Shown in pieces: positions 1 through 6,181 of a stretch of DNA of 7,101 bases; positions within the stretch are counted from its first letter, which is position 1, and each line of letters opens with the position of its first letter. Under the pieces are notes generated by a model. The model made no database searches, was not told the DNA's origin, and saw only the letters and a program-made list of their open reading frames with translations. A program made the translations under genes and the position numbers. Origin of the DNA: Desulfonema limicola (lineage in GTDB: Bacteria; Desulfobacterota; Desulfobacteria; Desulfobacterales; Desulfosalsimonadaceae). Location: the NCBI GenBank assembly GCA_020722245.1, contig DYLE01000126.1, positions 1-7,101 on the forward strand, in the 5' to 3' direction.

Positions 1-73
1 AAAGGATAAACCCGAAAAGCATCGTAGCCGAAACAAGAAACCACAAAAAAAAGGATGGCCTGATTTTTCGCAT
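1..73 (-). CDS. N-terminus of an unidentified membrane-anchored protein (runs off the left edge)
   Basis: An open frame begins with ATG at 73 and is still open at the window edge after 24 codons. The peptide starts MRKIRPSFF and continues as an almost uninterrupted hydrophobic stretch (residues about 8-24). This is the classic pattern of a basic N-terminus followed by a signal peptide or transmembrane anchor, so the product is probably exported or inner-membrane bound. A second in-frame ATG at 103 would add ten residues, but neither start has a strong Shine-Dalgarno sequence. I prefer 73 because the basic residues then sit directly before the hydrophobic segment. A possible promoter lies at 127-155. 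The gene diverges from the DUF47 gene at 296. Codons 8-10 contain a run of eight identical bases (45-52). Too little is visible to name a family. Confidence 0.5.
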   Translation of the reverse strand, partial: MRKIRPSFFLWFLVSATMLFGFIL

Positions 74-126
74 TTTTATACCCAATCCATAAAAGAGGTT
101 CATAAAAAAACGTTTAAGACAAAAAA

Positions 127-155
127 GATGTAATCCATGCGGGCGGCAATGTCAA
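127..155 (-). promoter_or_regulatory. Possible sigma70-type promoter for the left-edge gene
   Basis: Read on the minus strand, a perfect TTGACA lies at 150-155 and TACATC at 127-132, separated by 17 bases. The -35 is consensus; the -10 matches only about half of TATAAT. Transcription would start near 120, giving a leader of about 47 bases before the ATG at 73. The rest of the 222-base divergent intergenic region (74-295) shows no gene. A TATAAC-like -10 near 265-270 on the plus strand could serve the DUF47 gene but has no recognisable -35. Confidence 0.35.
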
Positions 156-295
156 TGAGGGGTATGGCTTTGATATTTTACCTTGAAGTCCCGGGGGCGC
201 TGTGGTATGACCCAATCAACCCATTGTCCCGATGTTTCCATCAATAACACATCGATTTTAATCCTATAACAGATTTTTGGGCGAGGAGGCGGCAA

Positions 296-961
296 ATGCG
301 CATTCCTTTTTTTTCCATGTTCATCACCTCACCCTTTAGCGCCCTTCAGGAGCATGCAGAAAAGGTCAAGGAATGCTCCTGGGCGTTTCAGCAGGCCATG
401 GAATGCCGGGTCTCGGAAAGCTGCGACAGCTTTGAACAGCTTCGGCAGGAGGTCATCCGGTTTGAGAACGAGGCGGATATCATCAAAAAACGGATACGCG
501 GCCATCTTCCCAAGGATGTCACCCTTCCGGTGGAAAAATTTCAGCTGCTCAGCTACCTGAGGGAGCAGGACCAGGTCAAGGCCTCGGTGCTGCATGCCCT
601 TCATTGGCTGTCCTGCCCCACCCAGGGTGTTCCCAGGTCCATTGAAAGGGAGTTTTTTCTCCTGCTGGATGCCGTCATCGAGCCGGTGGAGGAGCTTGCC
701 GTCATGGCCGCCGAGGCCCAGGCCTATTTCATGAGGTTTTCAAAAAAGCAGCGGCAAAAGGTAAAGGAGGTTATAGAAAACCTAAGGCAGATGCGGCATG
801 AGGCGGATCAGAGGGAACAGCTGCTGATTCACAAAATCTTCCAGATCGAAAAAGACCCCATTTCCCTTTTTCATCTGGTGAGGCTGACCCAGGCCATCGG
901 GGAGATCGCGGACCACGCGGAAAACGCTGCGGACATGATGCAGGGGATGCTGGCGAGATAA
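296..961 (+). CDS. DUF47 / PhoU-like protein (TIGR00153-type, Pit accessory family)
   Basis: The 221-residue protein has no signal peptide beyond a short hydrophobic start and is almost entirely helical, rich in charged and Leu/Ala positions, as expected for the two three-helix bundles of the PhoU-like DUF47 family. Metal-binding style acidic motifs are visible: ENEAD at residues 57-61 in the first half, HEAD at 168-171 and IADHAENAAD at 204-213 in the second. Length agrees with the family (roughly 210-225). Members often accompany a low-affinity phosphate transporter (Pit) and are thought to modulate it, but the biochemical role is poorly defined. The start is well supported: GAGGAGG at 283-289 is six bases before the ATG. 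No pit gene adjoins it here; the next gene is convergent, with a 16-base gap and no visible terminator, and the previous gene is divergent, so it appears monocistronic. Confidence 0.85.
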   Translation: MRIPFFSMFITSPFSALQEHAEKVKECSWAFQQAMECRVSESCDSFEQLRQEVIRFENEADIIKKRIRGHLPKDVTLPVEKFQLLSYLREQDQVKASVLHALHWLSCPTQGVPRSIEREFFLLLDAVIEPVEELAVMAAEAQAYFMRFSKKQRQKVKEVIENLRQMRHEADQREQLLIHKIFQIEKDPISLFHLVRLTQAIGEIADHAENAADMMQGMLAR

Positions 962-977
962 ACGCTAAGGATCGATG

Positions 978-1226
978 TCAGAGCTTAAACGCCCATTTGA
1001 TATAGATAAAAAAAACAGCCCAGGCAACGATACAGGTAATATAAGCGACCCAGTCAATGCCTCTTTTTGCCTTCCCGTCGGTGTCCACCTTACCGACCCG
1101 GGTATGGCAGACAAAACACTGCTTGGCATCCAGGGGAAGGCTGGTAAAGCATTCAGGGCAACGCTTGGACAGAAAGGGCTCCGAAGGAGCATCTGACTTT
1201 TTATTCTTTCGGAGCGTTATGCCCAT
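978..1226 (-). CDS. Small zinc-ribbon, single-transmembrane protein of unknown function
   Basis: This 82-residue protein has a charged N-terminal stretch (1-22), a compact zinc ribbon with CPEC at 23-26 and CFVC at 37-40 (CxxC-x10-CxxC), a short basic linker (41-57), and one hydrophobic segment at about 58-77 ending in KWAFKL. It is probably a membrane-tethered zinc ribbon, with basic residues before the helix favouring a cytoplasmic ribbon. The function is not known to me. It lies 107 bases downstream of ppiD on the same strand with no T-tailed hairpin between, so it may be co-transcribed, or may use the weak promoter at 1300-1327. The ATG at 1226 has no recognisable Shine-Dalgarno, but no alternative ATG/GTG/TTG exists upstream before an in-frame TGA or downstream before the first cysteine. 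The intact CxxC pairs and the TM helix argue that it is a real gene. Confidence 0.75.
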   Translation of the reverse strand: MGITLRKNKKSDAPSEPFLSKRCPECFTSLPLDAKQCFVCHTRVGKVDTDGKAKRGIDWVAYITCIVAWAVFFIYIKWAFKL

Positions 1227-1254
1227 ACGGCCGTTTTTAAAACCGATGCTTCAA

Positions 1255-1267
1255 GTTCGTTGCGAAC
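1255..1267. repeat. Short inverted repeat upstream of the zinc-ribbon gene
   Basis: GTTCG and CGAAC flank a three-base centre, giving a 13-base near-palindrome 28 bases upstream of the ATG at 1226. On RNA it would make a five-pair hairpin with a tight loop. No T-run follows on either strand, so it is not a terminator. It may be a small operator or leader hairpin, or chance. Confidence 0.3.
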
Positions 1268-1299
1268 AGGTTTCCGAAGAGGGTTTTGCATTTATTCCC

Positions 1300-1327
1300 A
1301 TTCTACAATATTTTTATGGAAAGTAAA
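1300..1327 (-). promoter_or_regulatory. Possible weak promoter for the zinc-ribbon gene
   Basis: On the minus strand TTTACT (1322-1327) and TAGAAT (1300-1305) are separated by 16 bases. The -10 matches five of six consensus bases and the -35 four of six. It lies directly after the ppiD stop codon, so the small gene could be transcribed independently with a leader of about 65 bases. AT-rich sequence produces such matches by chance. Confidence 0.3.
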
Positions 1328-1333
1328 CGGGTT

Positions 1334-3244
1334 TTACGCCCCCCCTTCATCCATAAACCGTTTGGAAATGGTGATATCGCTGTTTTTGCGTAACCCGGCA
1401 AGCCAGGCCTGATAAAGATCCATCTGCTTCTGCCGTTTCAATCGGGAAACGATGCTGTTTTTAGCCATCATATACCCTTCGGCAGGCGGCAACCGCTTTT
1501 CCTTCAGGGCAATCACATAGTAACGGCCGCCTTTCCCTTTGATGACCTCCTTGGGAAACCGGTCTTGCAAAGAGAGGGTAAAGGCCTCGGCAGACACGGC
1601 TCCGTCATCCTCAAACTCCGGGGATCTCCTGCTCCGGTTCTCCAGAAGAACCGATCTGACCTCCACCCCCTCCTGTTGACCCAGAATCGTCATATCGCCG
1701 CCGGCCCTGGCCTTTTCGAGGAAGCGTTTGGCGGCATCCTCCGCGGCCTTTTCCCGCTTCTCCTTCGTCGCACCCGCCATCACCTGTTCTTTTACGGCCT
1801 CAAGCTCGGGCAGATGGGAGGGCTGCTCCTCGATCGTCTGAATCAGATAATAAGCGCCGCCGATCTGGGCCACATCGCTGATGTCCATCAGGGGAAGATC
1901 AAAAGCGATGGCTGCAAACGCGGATGAGTCCGGCACCCCTGCAGGGCCATTGGATCGCGCGAACCAGTCCGTTGTGATAAGCTCAAGCTTCCGGTCAGCG
2001 GCGTTTTTCACTAAATCCTCCCCGGTATAGGAGATGTCATACAGGGCCGTCGCCTCCTCATAGGCCATGTCCTTTGCCTTTTGCTCGGATACCCGCTGGA
2101 CGATCTGGTCCCTGACCTGTTCTATGGGTTTGACCGCGGAGGGCTCATACCCCTCGATCTTTAAAATATGCCAGCCCTCTAAGGTTCTCACTGGATCGCT
2201 GATCTCGCCCACCTCCAGCTCAAACGCGGCTTCGGCGAGGGGCTTGACCATCTCGTCCCGGGTGAACGGTCCCATAAGCCGGCCTTTTTCCCCGGATGGA
2301 TCCTCGGAATATTGCCGCGCCAGCTCCACAAAATCCTTGCCGGACCTGGCCTCCTGGATCACCGCAAAGGCCTCGGTGCGCCTTTTTTCCACCGTATCCG
2401 GGTCCGCCTCCAGGGGCAGATGCAACAGGATCTGCCGGGTAGTAACGGTCTCCGGGGTTCTGAATTCATCCTCCGAATCAGTGTAATACTGCCGGATTTC
2501 ATCCTCCGAGACCTCGATTTTCGTAAGGTAGGCGGAGGGATCAAACGCCAGGTAGCGGGCCTTGATTTGCGGCTCGGTCTTATACCCTTCCTTGTGCTCG
2601 TCGAAATACTTCTTCAGCTCCTCGTCGGAGGCTTGCAGGTCTTTAAAGGCGTCAGGGGTAAACTCCGCATAATCAATGGTGACCGAGGCGTTTTCCCACA
2701 AATACCATTCCCGCGCCTCCTCATCGGAAACCTTGACCCCGCCGGCCAAAAGGGAATTCAGCTTGCCATGCAGCAGGGCGTCCCTCTGCATGGCCTCAAA
2801 GGATGCGGGGTTCAACCGGTTCTGGGAAAGGACCATTTTATAGCGCTGATGGTCAAAGGCCCCGTTGCCGTCCTGAAAGGCGTCCATTCCCACGATGGAG
2901 GCCGCCAGCTCTTTTTTCGAGACCCGAATCCCCTCTTTTTCCGCGGTCTGACGCAAAATGGCGGTCTCGATGAGCCGATCCAGCGCCTGTTTCTCAATGT
3001 CAAGGGTTTTGATCATTTCATCATTGAACTGATCCCCCAATCGCCGGTGCAGGTCCTGAATCATACGATCATAGGCCGCCTGATACTCGTTGATCGAGAT
3101 CAACTCGCCGTTGACCTTGGCAACCATGGCGGCGCGCCTGGCGCTGAATGATCCGGCGCCCATAAAGATAAAAGCCACCACGATAATCCCCAGAAGGATT
3201 TTAATGATCCATGAACCGGCGTTCTGCCGCATCGCGCTTAGCAT
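1334..3244 (-). CDS. ppiD: PpiD/SurA-like membrane-anchored peptidyl-prolyl isomerase
   Basis: The 636-residue protein matches the PpiD layout: a short cytoplasmic N-terminus (MLSAMRQNAG), one inner-membrane helix at about 11-31, then a large periplasmic region. Residues about 36-200 form the SurA-like helical chaperone segment, with NGE at 45-47 and the long helix around EKQALDRLIETAIL. A parvulin rotamase domain follows at about 265-366, recognisable from TTRQILLHL, YSEDPSG, GPFTRDEMV and GEISDPVRTLEGWHILKIEG. A C-terminal helical and second PpiD-like region runs to the end. PpiD proteins assist folding of newly exported proteins near the Sec translocon, and the E. coli parvulin domain has little or no activity; whether this one is active cannot be read from sequence. 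Length is close to the E. coli protein (about 620). The ATG at 3244 follows an AAGGA five bases upstream and places the membrane helix at the N-terminus. It has its own promoter (3311-3339). Confidence 0.92.
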   Translation of the reverse strand: MLSAMRQNAGSWIIKILLGIIVVAFIFMGAGSFSARRAAMVAKVNGELISINEYQAAYDRMIQDLHRRLGDQFNDEMIKTLDIEKQALDRLIETAILRQTAEKEGIRVSKKELAASIVGMDAFQDGNGAFDHQRYKMVLSQNRLNPASFEAMQRDALLHGKLNSLLAGGVKVSDEEAREWYLWENASVTIDYAEFTPDAFKDLQASDEELKKYFDEHKEGYKTEPQIKARYLAFDPSAYLTKIEVSEDEIRQYYTDSEDEFRTPETVTTRQILLHLPLEADPDTVEKRRTEAFAVIQEARSGKDFVELARQYSEDPSGEKGRLMGPFTRDEMVKPLAEAAFELEVGEISDPVRTLEGWHILKIEGYEPSAVKPIEQVRDQIVQRVSEQKAKDMAYEEATALYDISYTGEDLVKNAADRKLELITTDWFARSNGPAGVPDSSAFAAIAFDLPLMDISDVAQIGGAYYLIQTIEEQPSHLPELEAVKEQVMAGATKEKREKAAEDAAKRFLEKARAGGDMTILGQQEGVEVRSVLLENRSRRSPEFEDDGAVSAEAFTLSLQDRFPKEVIKGKGGRYYVIALKEKRLPPAEGYMMAKNSIVSRLKRQKQMDLYQAWLAGLRKNSDITISKRFMDEGGA

Positions 3245-3260
3245 ATGAGTCCTTTCCTGT

Positions 3261-3289
3261 GCCGCCGTCTTTCAATTCAAACCGGCGGC
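3261..3289 (-). repeat. GC-rich inverted repeat (leader hairpin) upstream of ppiD
   Basis: GCCGCCG (3261-3267) and CGGCGGC (3283-3289) are perfect complements separated by a 15-base AT-rich loop. In the ppiD transcript the seven-pair stem would end just before the ribosome binding site (AGGAAAGGA), leaving that site accessible. There is no T-tract, so it is not a terminator. It could stabilise the mRNA 5' end or bind a regulator; the sequence does not tell which. Confidence 0.5.
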
Positions 3290-3310
3290 GTGATGATGAA
3301 ATTTTTTGTA

Positions 3311-3339
3311 TTTTTAGGTTTATTCCAACGGATTGTCAA
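3311..3339 (-). promoter_or_regulatory. Sigma70-type promoter for ppiD
   Basis: On the minus strand a consensus TTGACA (3334-3339) is followed after exactly 17 bases by TAAAAA (3311-3316), four of six -10 matches, in an AT-rich stretch. Transcription would begin near 3304, about 60 bases before the ppiD ATG. It sits between the operon terminator and ppiD, as expected if ppiD is an independent transcription unit. Confidence 0.6.
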
Positions 3340-3377
3340 TACATTATCAGGTCTTGGCCCATAAGCCCCCCCAAACC

Positions 3378-3413
3378 AAAAACCCTGCCGCGTAACCCAG
3401 GCAGGGTTTTTTT
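3378..3413 (-). terminator. Rho-independent terminator closing the ribosomal operon (symmetric)
   Basis: AAAAACCCTGCC (3378-3389) and GGCAGGGTTTTT (3400-3411) pair perfectly over 12 bases around a 10-base loop. Read leftward, the GC core GGCAGGG/CCCTGCC is followed by TTTTT, giving a standard intrinsic terminator about 50-80 bases after the rplQ stop. Read rightward it is followed by seven T residues, so it should also stop plus-strand transcription heading into the operon. The ppiD promoter lies beyond it. Confidence 0.88.
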
Positions 3414-3459
3414 AAAGAGCACAGGCTTTGAAAATAAAAATTTAAGCAAGGAATGGGGC

Positions 3460-3894
3460 TTAGGGGGTTGCCTGATCCGCCGGCTTTTCCTTTCTTTTCT
3501 TGATCAACCCTTTTTTTTTCGGTGCAGTTCCCTCTTCCGGCTCGCCGGTTAATTCAACGATGGAGAGCGGTGCCGAATCCCCCCTGCGATAGCCCAGTTT
3601 GGTCAGGCGAACGTAACCGCCTGCCTGGGCGCCGAACCGTTTGACGGCTTCCTCAAACAGCTTATGAACGACTTCCGTTTCACGGATAACCATCAGGGCC
3701 TGCTTTCTGGCATGAAGATCCCCCCGTTTCGCCAGGGTGATCATTCGATCCGCCCACCGCCTCAGTTCCTTGGCCTTCACGTCGGTGGTTTTGATGCGAC
3801 CGTATTTAAAAAGCGATGTCGTCATGTTTCTCAACATGGCGTCCCTGTGGCTGCTGGTCCGGTTAAGCTTTAACCCGCTTTTTCGATGTCTCAT
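3460..3894 (-). CDS. rplQ: 50S ribosomal protein L17
   Basis: The 144-residue protein begins MRHRKSGLKLNRTSSHRDAM, the diagnostic L17 N-terminus, and retains LRNMTTSLFKYGRIKTT (21-37), the helix around AKELRRWADRMITLAKRGD, and the end of the core at GGYVRLTKLGYRRGDSAP (92-109). L17 binds 23S rRNA near the exit of the peptide tunnel. The conserved core ends near residue 116; the last 28 residues form a lysine-rich tail (KKKGLIKKRKEK at 126-137). Family members are commonly 115-130 residues, so the tail is an extension, probably disordered and rRNA-contacting. The ATG is six bases after the rpoA stop, with AAGGA and AGGG purine tracts upstream overlapping the end of rpoA, consistent with translational coupling. 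It is the last gene of the operon. Confidence 0.97.
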   Translation of the reverse strand: MRHRKSGLKLNRTSSHRDAMLRNMTTSLFKYGRIKTTDVKAKELRRWADRMITLAKRGDLHARKQALMVIRETEVVHKLFEEAVKRFGAQAGGYVRLTKLGYRRGDSAPLSIVELTGEPEEGTAPKKKGLIKKRKEKPADQATP

Positions 3895-3900
3895 AACACC

Positions 3901-4923
3901 CTATTCCTTTTTTTCTTGATCCTCTTCAGCCGGTTTAAACCCGTCAAGGTTCATCCCCAAAGACAGCCCCAGGTCTGCCAGCAGCTCCTTGATTTCGTTT
4001 AAGGATTTCCTGCCGAAATTCTTGGTTTTCAGCATCTCTGCTTCGGTTTTTCCCACCAGCTGGTAGATTTTGGTGATGTTGGCGTTGCGCAGACAGTTGG
4101 CGCTTCGCACGGAAAGCTCGAGTTCATCCACGCTGAGGTTTAAATTATCGCTGAAATGCGACCGGGATTCATCGGTGGTCTTTTTTGAACCAGACGGCTC
4201 CAGCCCCTCATCGAAATTGATGAATACGTTCATCTGTTCTTTTAAAATCTTTGCCGCATACGCAATGGCGTCTTCCGGGAGGACCGATCCGTCGCTCCAG
4301 ACCTCCATGGTCAGCTTGTCATAGTCCGTTCTCTGCCCGACCCGGGCATTGCCGATCAGGTAGTTGACGCGCTTGATCGGCGAAAAAATGGCGTCGATGG
4401 GAATGGTATCAATGGGGGCGTCAGGGTCCTTGTTGGATTCCGCAAGGGAATACCCCTTGCCGGCCTTGACCGTCATCTCCATCTTCAGCTTGGCATCCGC
4501 GGAAAGGGTGGCGATGTGCTGCTGCGGATTCATGACCTCCACTCCGCCGTCCGGGCTGATGATATCCCCCGCCGTGACCACGGACTCTCCCGAGGCTTCG
4601 ATTTTTATGGTTCGGGGGGCTGCATCCGCCATCTTCACCCGCACGTTCTTGAGGTTCAGAATGATCTCGGACACGTCCTCAAGCACCCCGGGAATGGTGG
4701 TGAATTCATGCATCACGCCGTCGAACCGGACCGATACGATCGCGGACCCGCAGATGGAGGAAAGGATGATCCGCCTCAAGGAGTTGCCGATGGTGATGCC
4801 AAAACCCCGTTCGAGCGGCTCCCAGATGAATTTCCCGTAGGTCGGACTCTGCGTGTCGATCTGAACCCTTTCCGGCTTGATGATATCCCGCCAGTTCATA
4901 AACGCAAGTTCATTTAATGACAT
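3901..4923 (-). CDS. rpoA: DNA-directed RNA polymerase subunit alpha
   Basis: The 340-residue protein forms the dimer that seeds core RNA polymerase assembly. The N-terminal domain (about 1-235) carries FIWEPLERGFGITIGNSLRR (32-51), the canonical assembly motif, and FSPIKRVNYLIGNARVGQRT (180-199). An acidic and serine-rich linker (about 238-260) leads to the C-terminal domain (about 262-326), with VRSANCL at 272-278 and KNFGRKSLNEIKELL at 301-315. R273 and N276 match E. coli R265 and N268, which contact UP-element DNA, so upstream promoter recognition should be intact. I chose ATG at 4923 because GGAG (4931-4934) is seven bases upstream. An in-frame TTG at 4929 would add two residues but lies one or two bases from that site. 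It is separated from rpsD by a 121-base gap containing a hairpin, and nearly abuts rplQ. Confidence 0.98.
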   Translation of the reverse strand: MSLNELAFMNWRDIIKPERVQIDTQSPTYGKFIWEPLERGFGITIGNSLRRIILSSICGSAIVSVRFDGVMHEFTTIPGVLEDVSEIILNLKNVRVKMADAAPRTIKIEASGESVVTAGDIISPDGGVEVMNPQQHIATLSADAKLKMEMTVKAGKGYSLAESNKDPDAPIDTIPIDAIFSPIKRVNYLIGNARVGQRTDYDKLTMEVWSDGSVLPEDAIAYAAKILKEQMNVFINFDEGLEPSGSKKTTDESRSHFSDNLNLSVDELELSVRSANCLRNANITKIYQLVGKTEAEMLKTKNFGRKSLNEIKELLADLGLSLGMNLDGFKPAEEDQEKKE

Positions 4924-4997
4924 ATTCAATCTCCGATTATTTTTAATACGCCCGATTTAATTGCAGAAGGGCATAGGAGATGATTCCTGAATCGAAC

Positions 4998-5020
4998 GGC
5001 CGCAGTCAAACCCTGCGGCC
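4998..5020 (-). repeat. Intercistronic hairpin between rpsD and rpoA
   Basis: GGCCGCAG (4998-5005) and CTGCGGCC (5013-5020) are perfect complements around a seven-base loop, giving an eight-pair, nearly all-GC stem in the operon mRNA. It begins 24 bases after the rpsD stop. No T-run follows in the direction of transcription (GTTCGATTC follows), so it is not a standard intrinsic terminator. A smaller dyad, GATTC-CT-GAATC, lies just downstream at 4982-4993. A stem here could mark an RNA processing or stability point that sets the ratio of alpha subunit to ribosomal protein synthesis; that role is inference. Confidence 0.55.
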
Positions 5021-5044
5021 CTCATCGGCGTCAACAGATCAAAC

Positions 5045-5674
5045 CTATCTGGAATACAGTTCAACAACCTGGCTCTCCTGAACCGGCATGGTGATGTCCT
5101 CCCGAACAGGCAGCGCCTTGACCCTTCCCTTCATGTTCTCCTTCTCCACCTCCAGCCACTGGGGCAGGCTGCGGCGAACCACCGCTTCCAGTGAGTCCTT
5201 GATGGATTGCATGTTCCGGCTGCCCTCACGAACCTCAATGACGTCGCCGACCTTGACCTGGCAGGACGGAATGTCCAGCTTTTTCCCGTTCACCAGAAAA
5301 TGTTTATGCCTGACCAGCTGCCGCGCCTGAGAGCGGGAGATCGCAAAACCCATTCGGTAAACAACATTATCCAACCGCCGCTCCAGGGAAACCAGCAGGT
5401 TGGTGCCGGTAATCCCTTTTTTGCGGTCCGCCCTCTGGAAGGTCAGCTTGAACTGCTTTTCTGAGAGGCCGTAGCTCCGTTTCATCTTCTGCTTTTCCCG
5501 AAGCTGAACCCCGTAATCGGAAATTTTACCGCTGCGCCGCTGGCCGTGCTGGCCGGGCGGATAGCCCCGCCGATCGAAGGCGCACTTGTCGGAATAGCAG
5601 CGATCCCCTTTCAGATATAACTTTAAATTGTCCCGTCGGCATAACCGACACACAGATTCTCGATACCGTGACAA
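5045..5674 (-). CDS. rpsD: 30S ribosomal protein S4, zinc-binding type
   Basis: The 209-residue protein starts (M)SRYRESVCRLCRRD and has the standard S4 length and order. C9, C12, C26 and C31 form a complete four-cysteine set, so this is the zinc-containing form. Further motifs are AFDRRGYPPGQHG (32-44), KQKMKRSYGLSEKQF, and the S4 RNA-binding domain from RRLDNVVYRMGFA (about residues 98-160) including SRSQARQLVRHKHFLVNG. S4 nucleates assembly of the 30S body on 16S rRNA, and in E. coli also represses the alpha operon. The start codon is TTG (5672-5674): GGAGG at 5681-5685 is six bases upstream, the next residues fit the family N-terminus, and no ATG lies nearby in frame. It is preceded by a 95-base gap after rpsK and followed by the rpsD-rpoA hairpin. 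Confidence 0.97.
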   Translation of the reverse strand: MSRYRESVCRLCRRDNLKLYLKGDRCYSDKCAFDRRGYPPGQHGQRRSGKISDYGVQLREKQKMKRSYGLSEKQFKLTFQRADRKKGITGTNLLVSLERRLDNVVYRMGFAISRSQARQLVRHKHFLVNGKKLDIPSCQVKVGDVIEVREGSRNMQSIKDSLEAVVRRSLPQWLEVEKENMKGRVKALPVREDITMPVQESQVVELYSR

Positions 5675-5687
5675 GCCTTTCCTCCCT
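5675..5687 (-). promoter_or_regulatory. Ribosome binding site fixing the TTG start of rpsD
   Basis: On the minus strand AGGGAGG ends six bases before TTG at 5672-5674. This near-consensus Shine-Dalgarno, together with the S4 N-terminal sequence that begins directly after the TTG, decides in favour of the non-ATG start. Confidence 0.8.
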
Positions 5688-5769
5688 TATTATAATGACC
5701 GCCAATCCAATAAATAGATAACCTTATTCGAATGATTCAGCACGCCCCTTCAGCGATACCTGTAATATA

Positions 5770-6156
5770 TCACACCCGACGGCGTTTCTTGGGCTTGCAT
5801 CCGTTGTGCGGAATCGGGGTGACGTCCTTGATCATCACCACGGTCAGACCGGTGCTCTGAAGCGATTTCAAGGCCGATTCACGCCCGGGCCCCGGCCCCT
5901 TCACATACACCTCCACGTTTCGAAGACCCTGCTCCATGGCTTTCTTGGCGGCGTTCTGCGAGGCGAGCTGGGCCGCAAAAGGGGTGCTTTTCCGGGAGCC
6001 TTTAAACCCGTTCATCCCCGCGCTCGACCAGGCGATCACATTACCGACCGGATCCGTTATGGTGACGACCGTGTTGTTGAAGGTGGATTGGATATGAACC
6101 ACCCCGTTCTGAATGCTCTTTTTAACCTTCTTTTTAGCCTGTTGTCGCTGTATCAT
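5770..6156 (-). CDS. rpsK: 30S ribosomal protein S11
   Basis: The 128-residue protein belongs to the platform of the small subunit, near the mRNA exit and the anti-Shine-Dalgarno end of 16S rRNA. Family landmarks are visible: a basic N-terminal extension (KKKVKK), GVVHIQSTFNNTVVTITD (18-35), WSSAGMNGFKGSRKSTPFAA (43-62), YVKGPGPGRESALKSL, and the tail DVTPIPHNGCKPKKRRRV. The Asn-Gly pair N118-G119 in PHNGC matches the site where E. coli S11 carries isoaspartate. The length is typical. The ATG at 6156 follows GAGG seven to eight bases upstream. It lies 25 bases downstream of rpsM, and a 95-base gap without a convincing promoter separates it from rpsD. Confidence 0.98.
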   Translation of the reverse strand: MIQRQQAKKKVKKSIQNGVVHIQSTFNNTVVTITDPVGNVIAWSSAGMNGFKGSRKSTPFAAQLASQNAAKKAMEQGLRNVEVYVKGPGPGRESALKSLQSTGLTVVMIKDVTPIPHNGCKPKKRRRV

Positions 6157-6181
6157 TCATCAACCTCTGCTGCCGGGTTAA

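Noticed and set aside
2312..3151. Long open frame (279 codons) on the plus strand opposite ppiD
   Set aside because: It lies entirely within the well-supported ppiD gene, has no recognisable domains or ribosome binding site, and its composition is what codon bias on the opposite strand produces.
4983..4998. GTTCGATTC, resembling a tRNA T-loop, next to the rpsD-rpoA hairpin
   Set aside because: No acceptor, D or anticodon arms and no CCA-compatible end can be placed around it; it is a chance match.
5688..5698. Perfect TATAAT just upstream of rpsD on the minus strand
   Set aside because: There is no acceptable -35 at 15-18 bases, and a transcript starting from it would begin inside the Shine-Dalgarno. 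The AT-rich motif reads almost the same on both strands.
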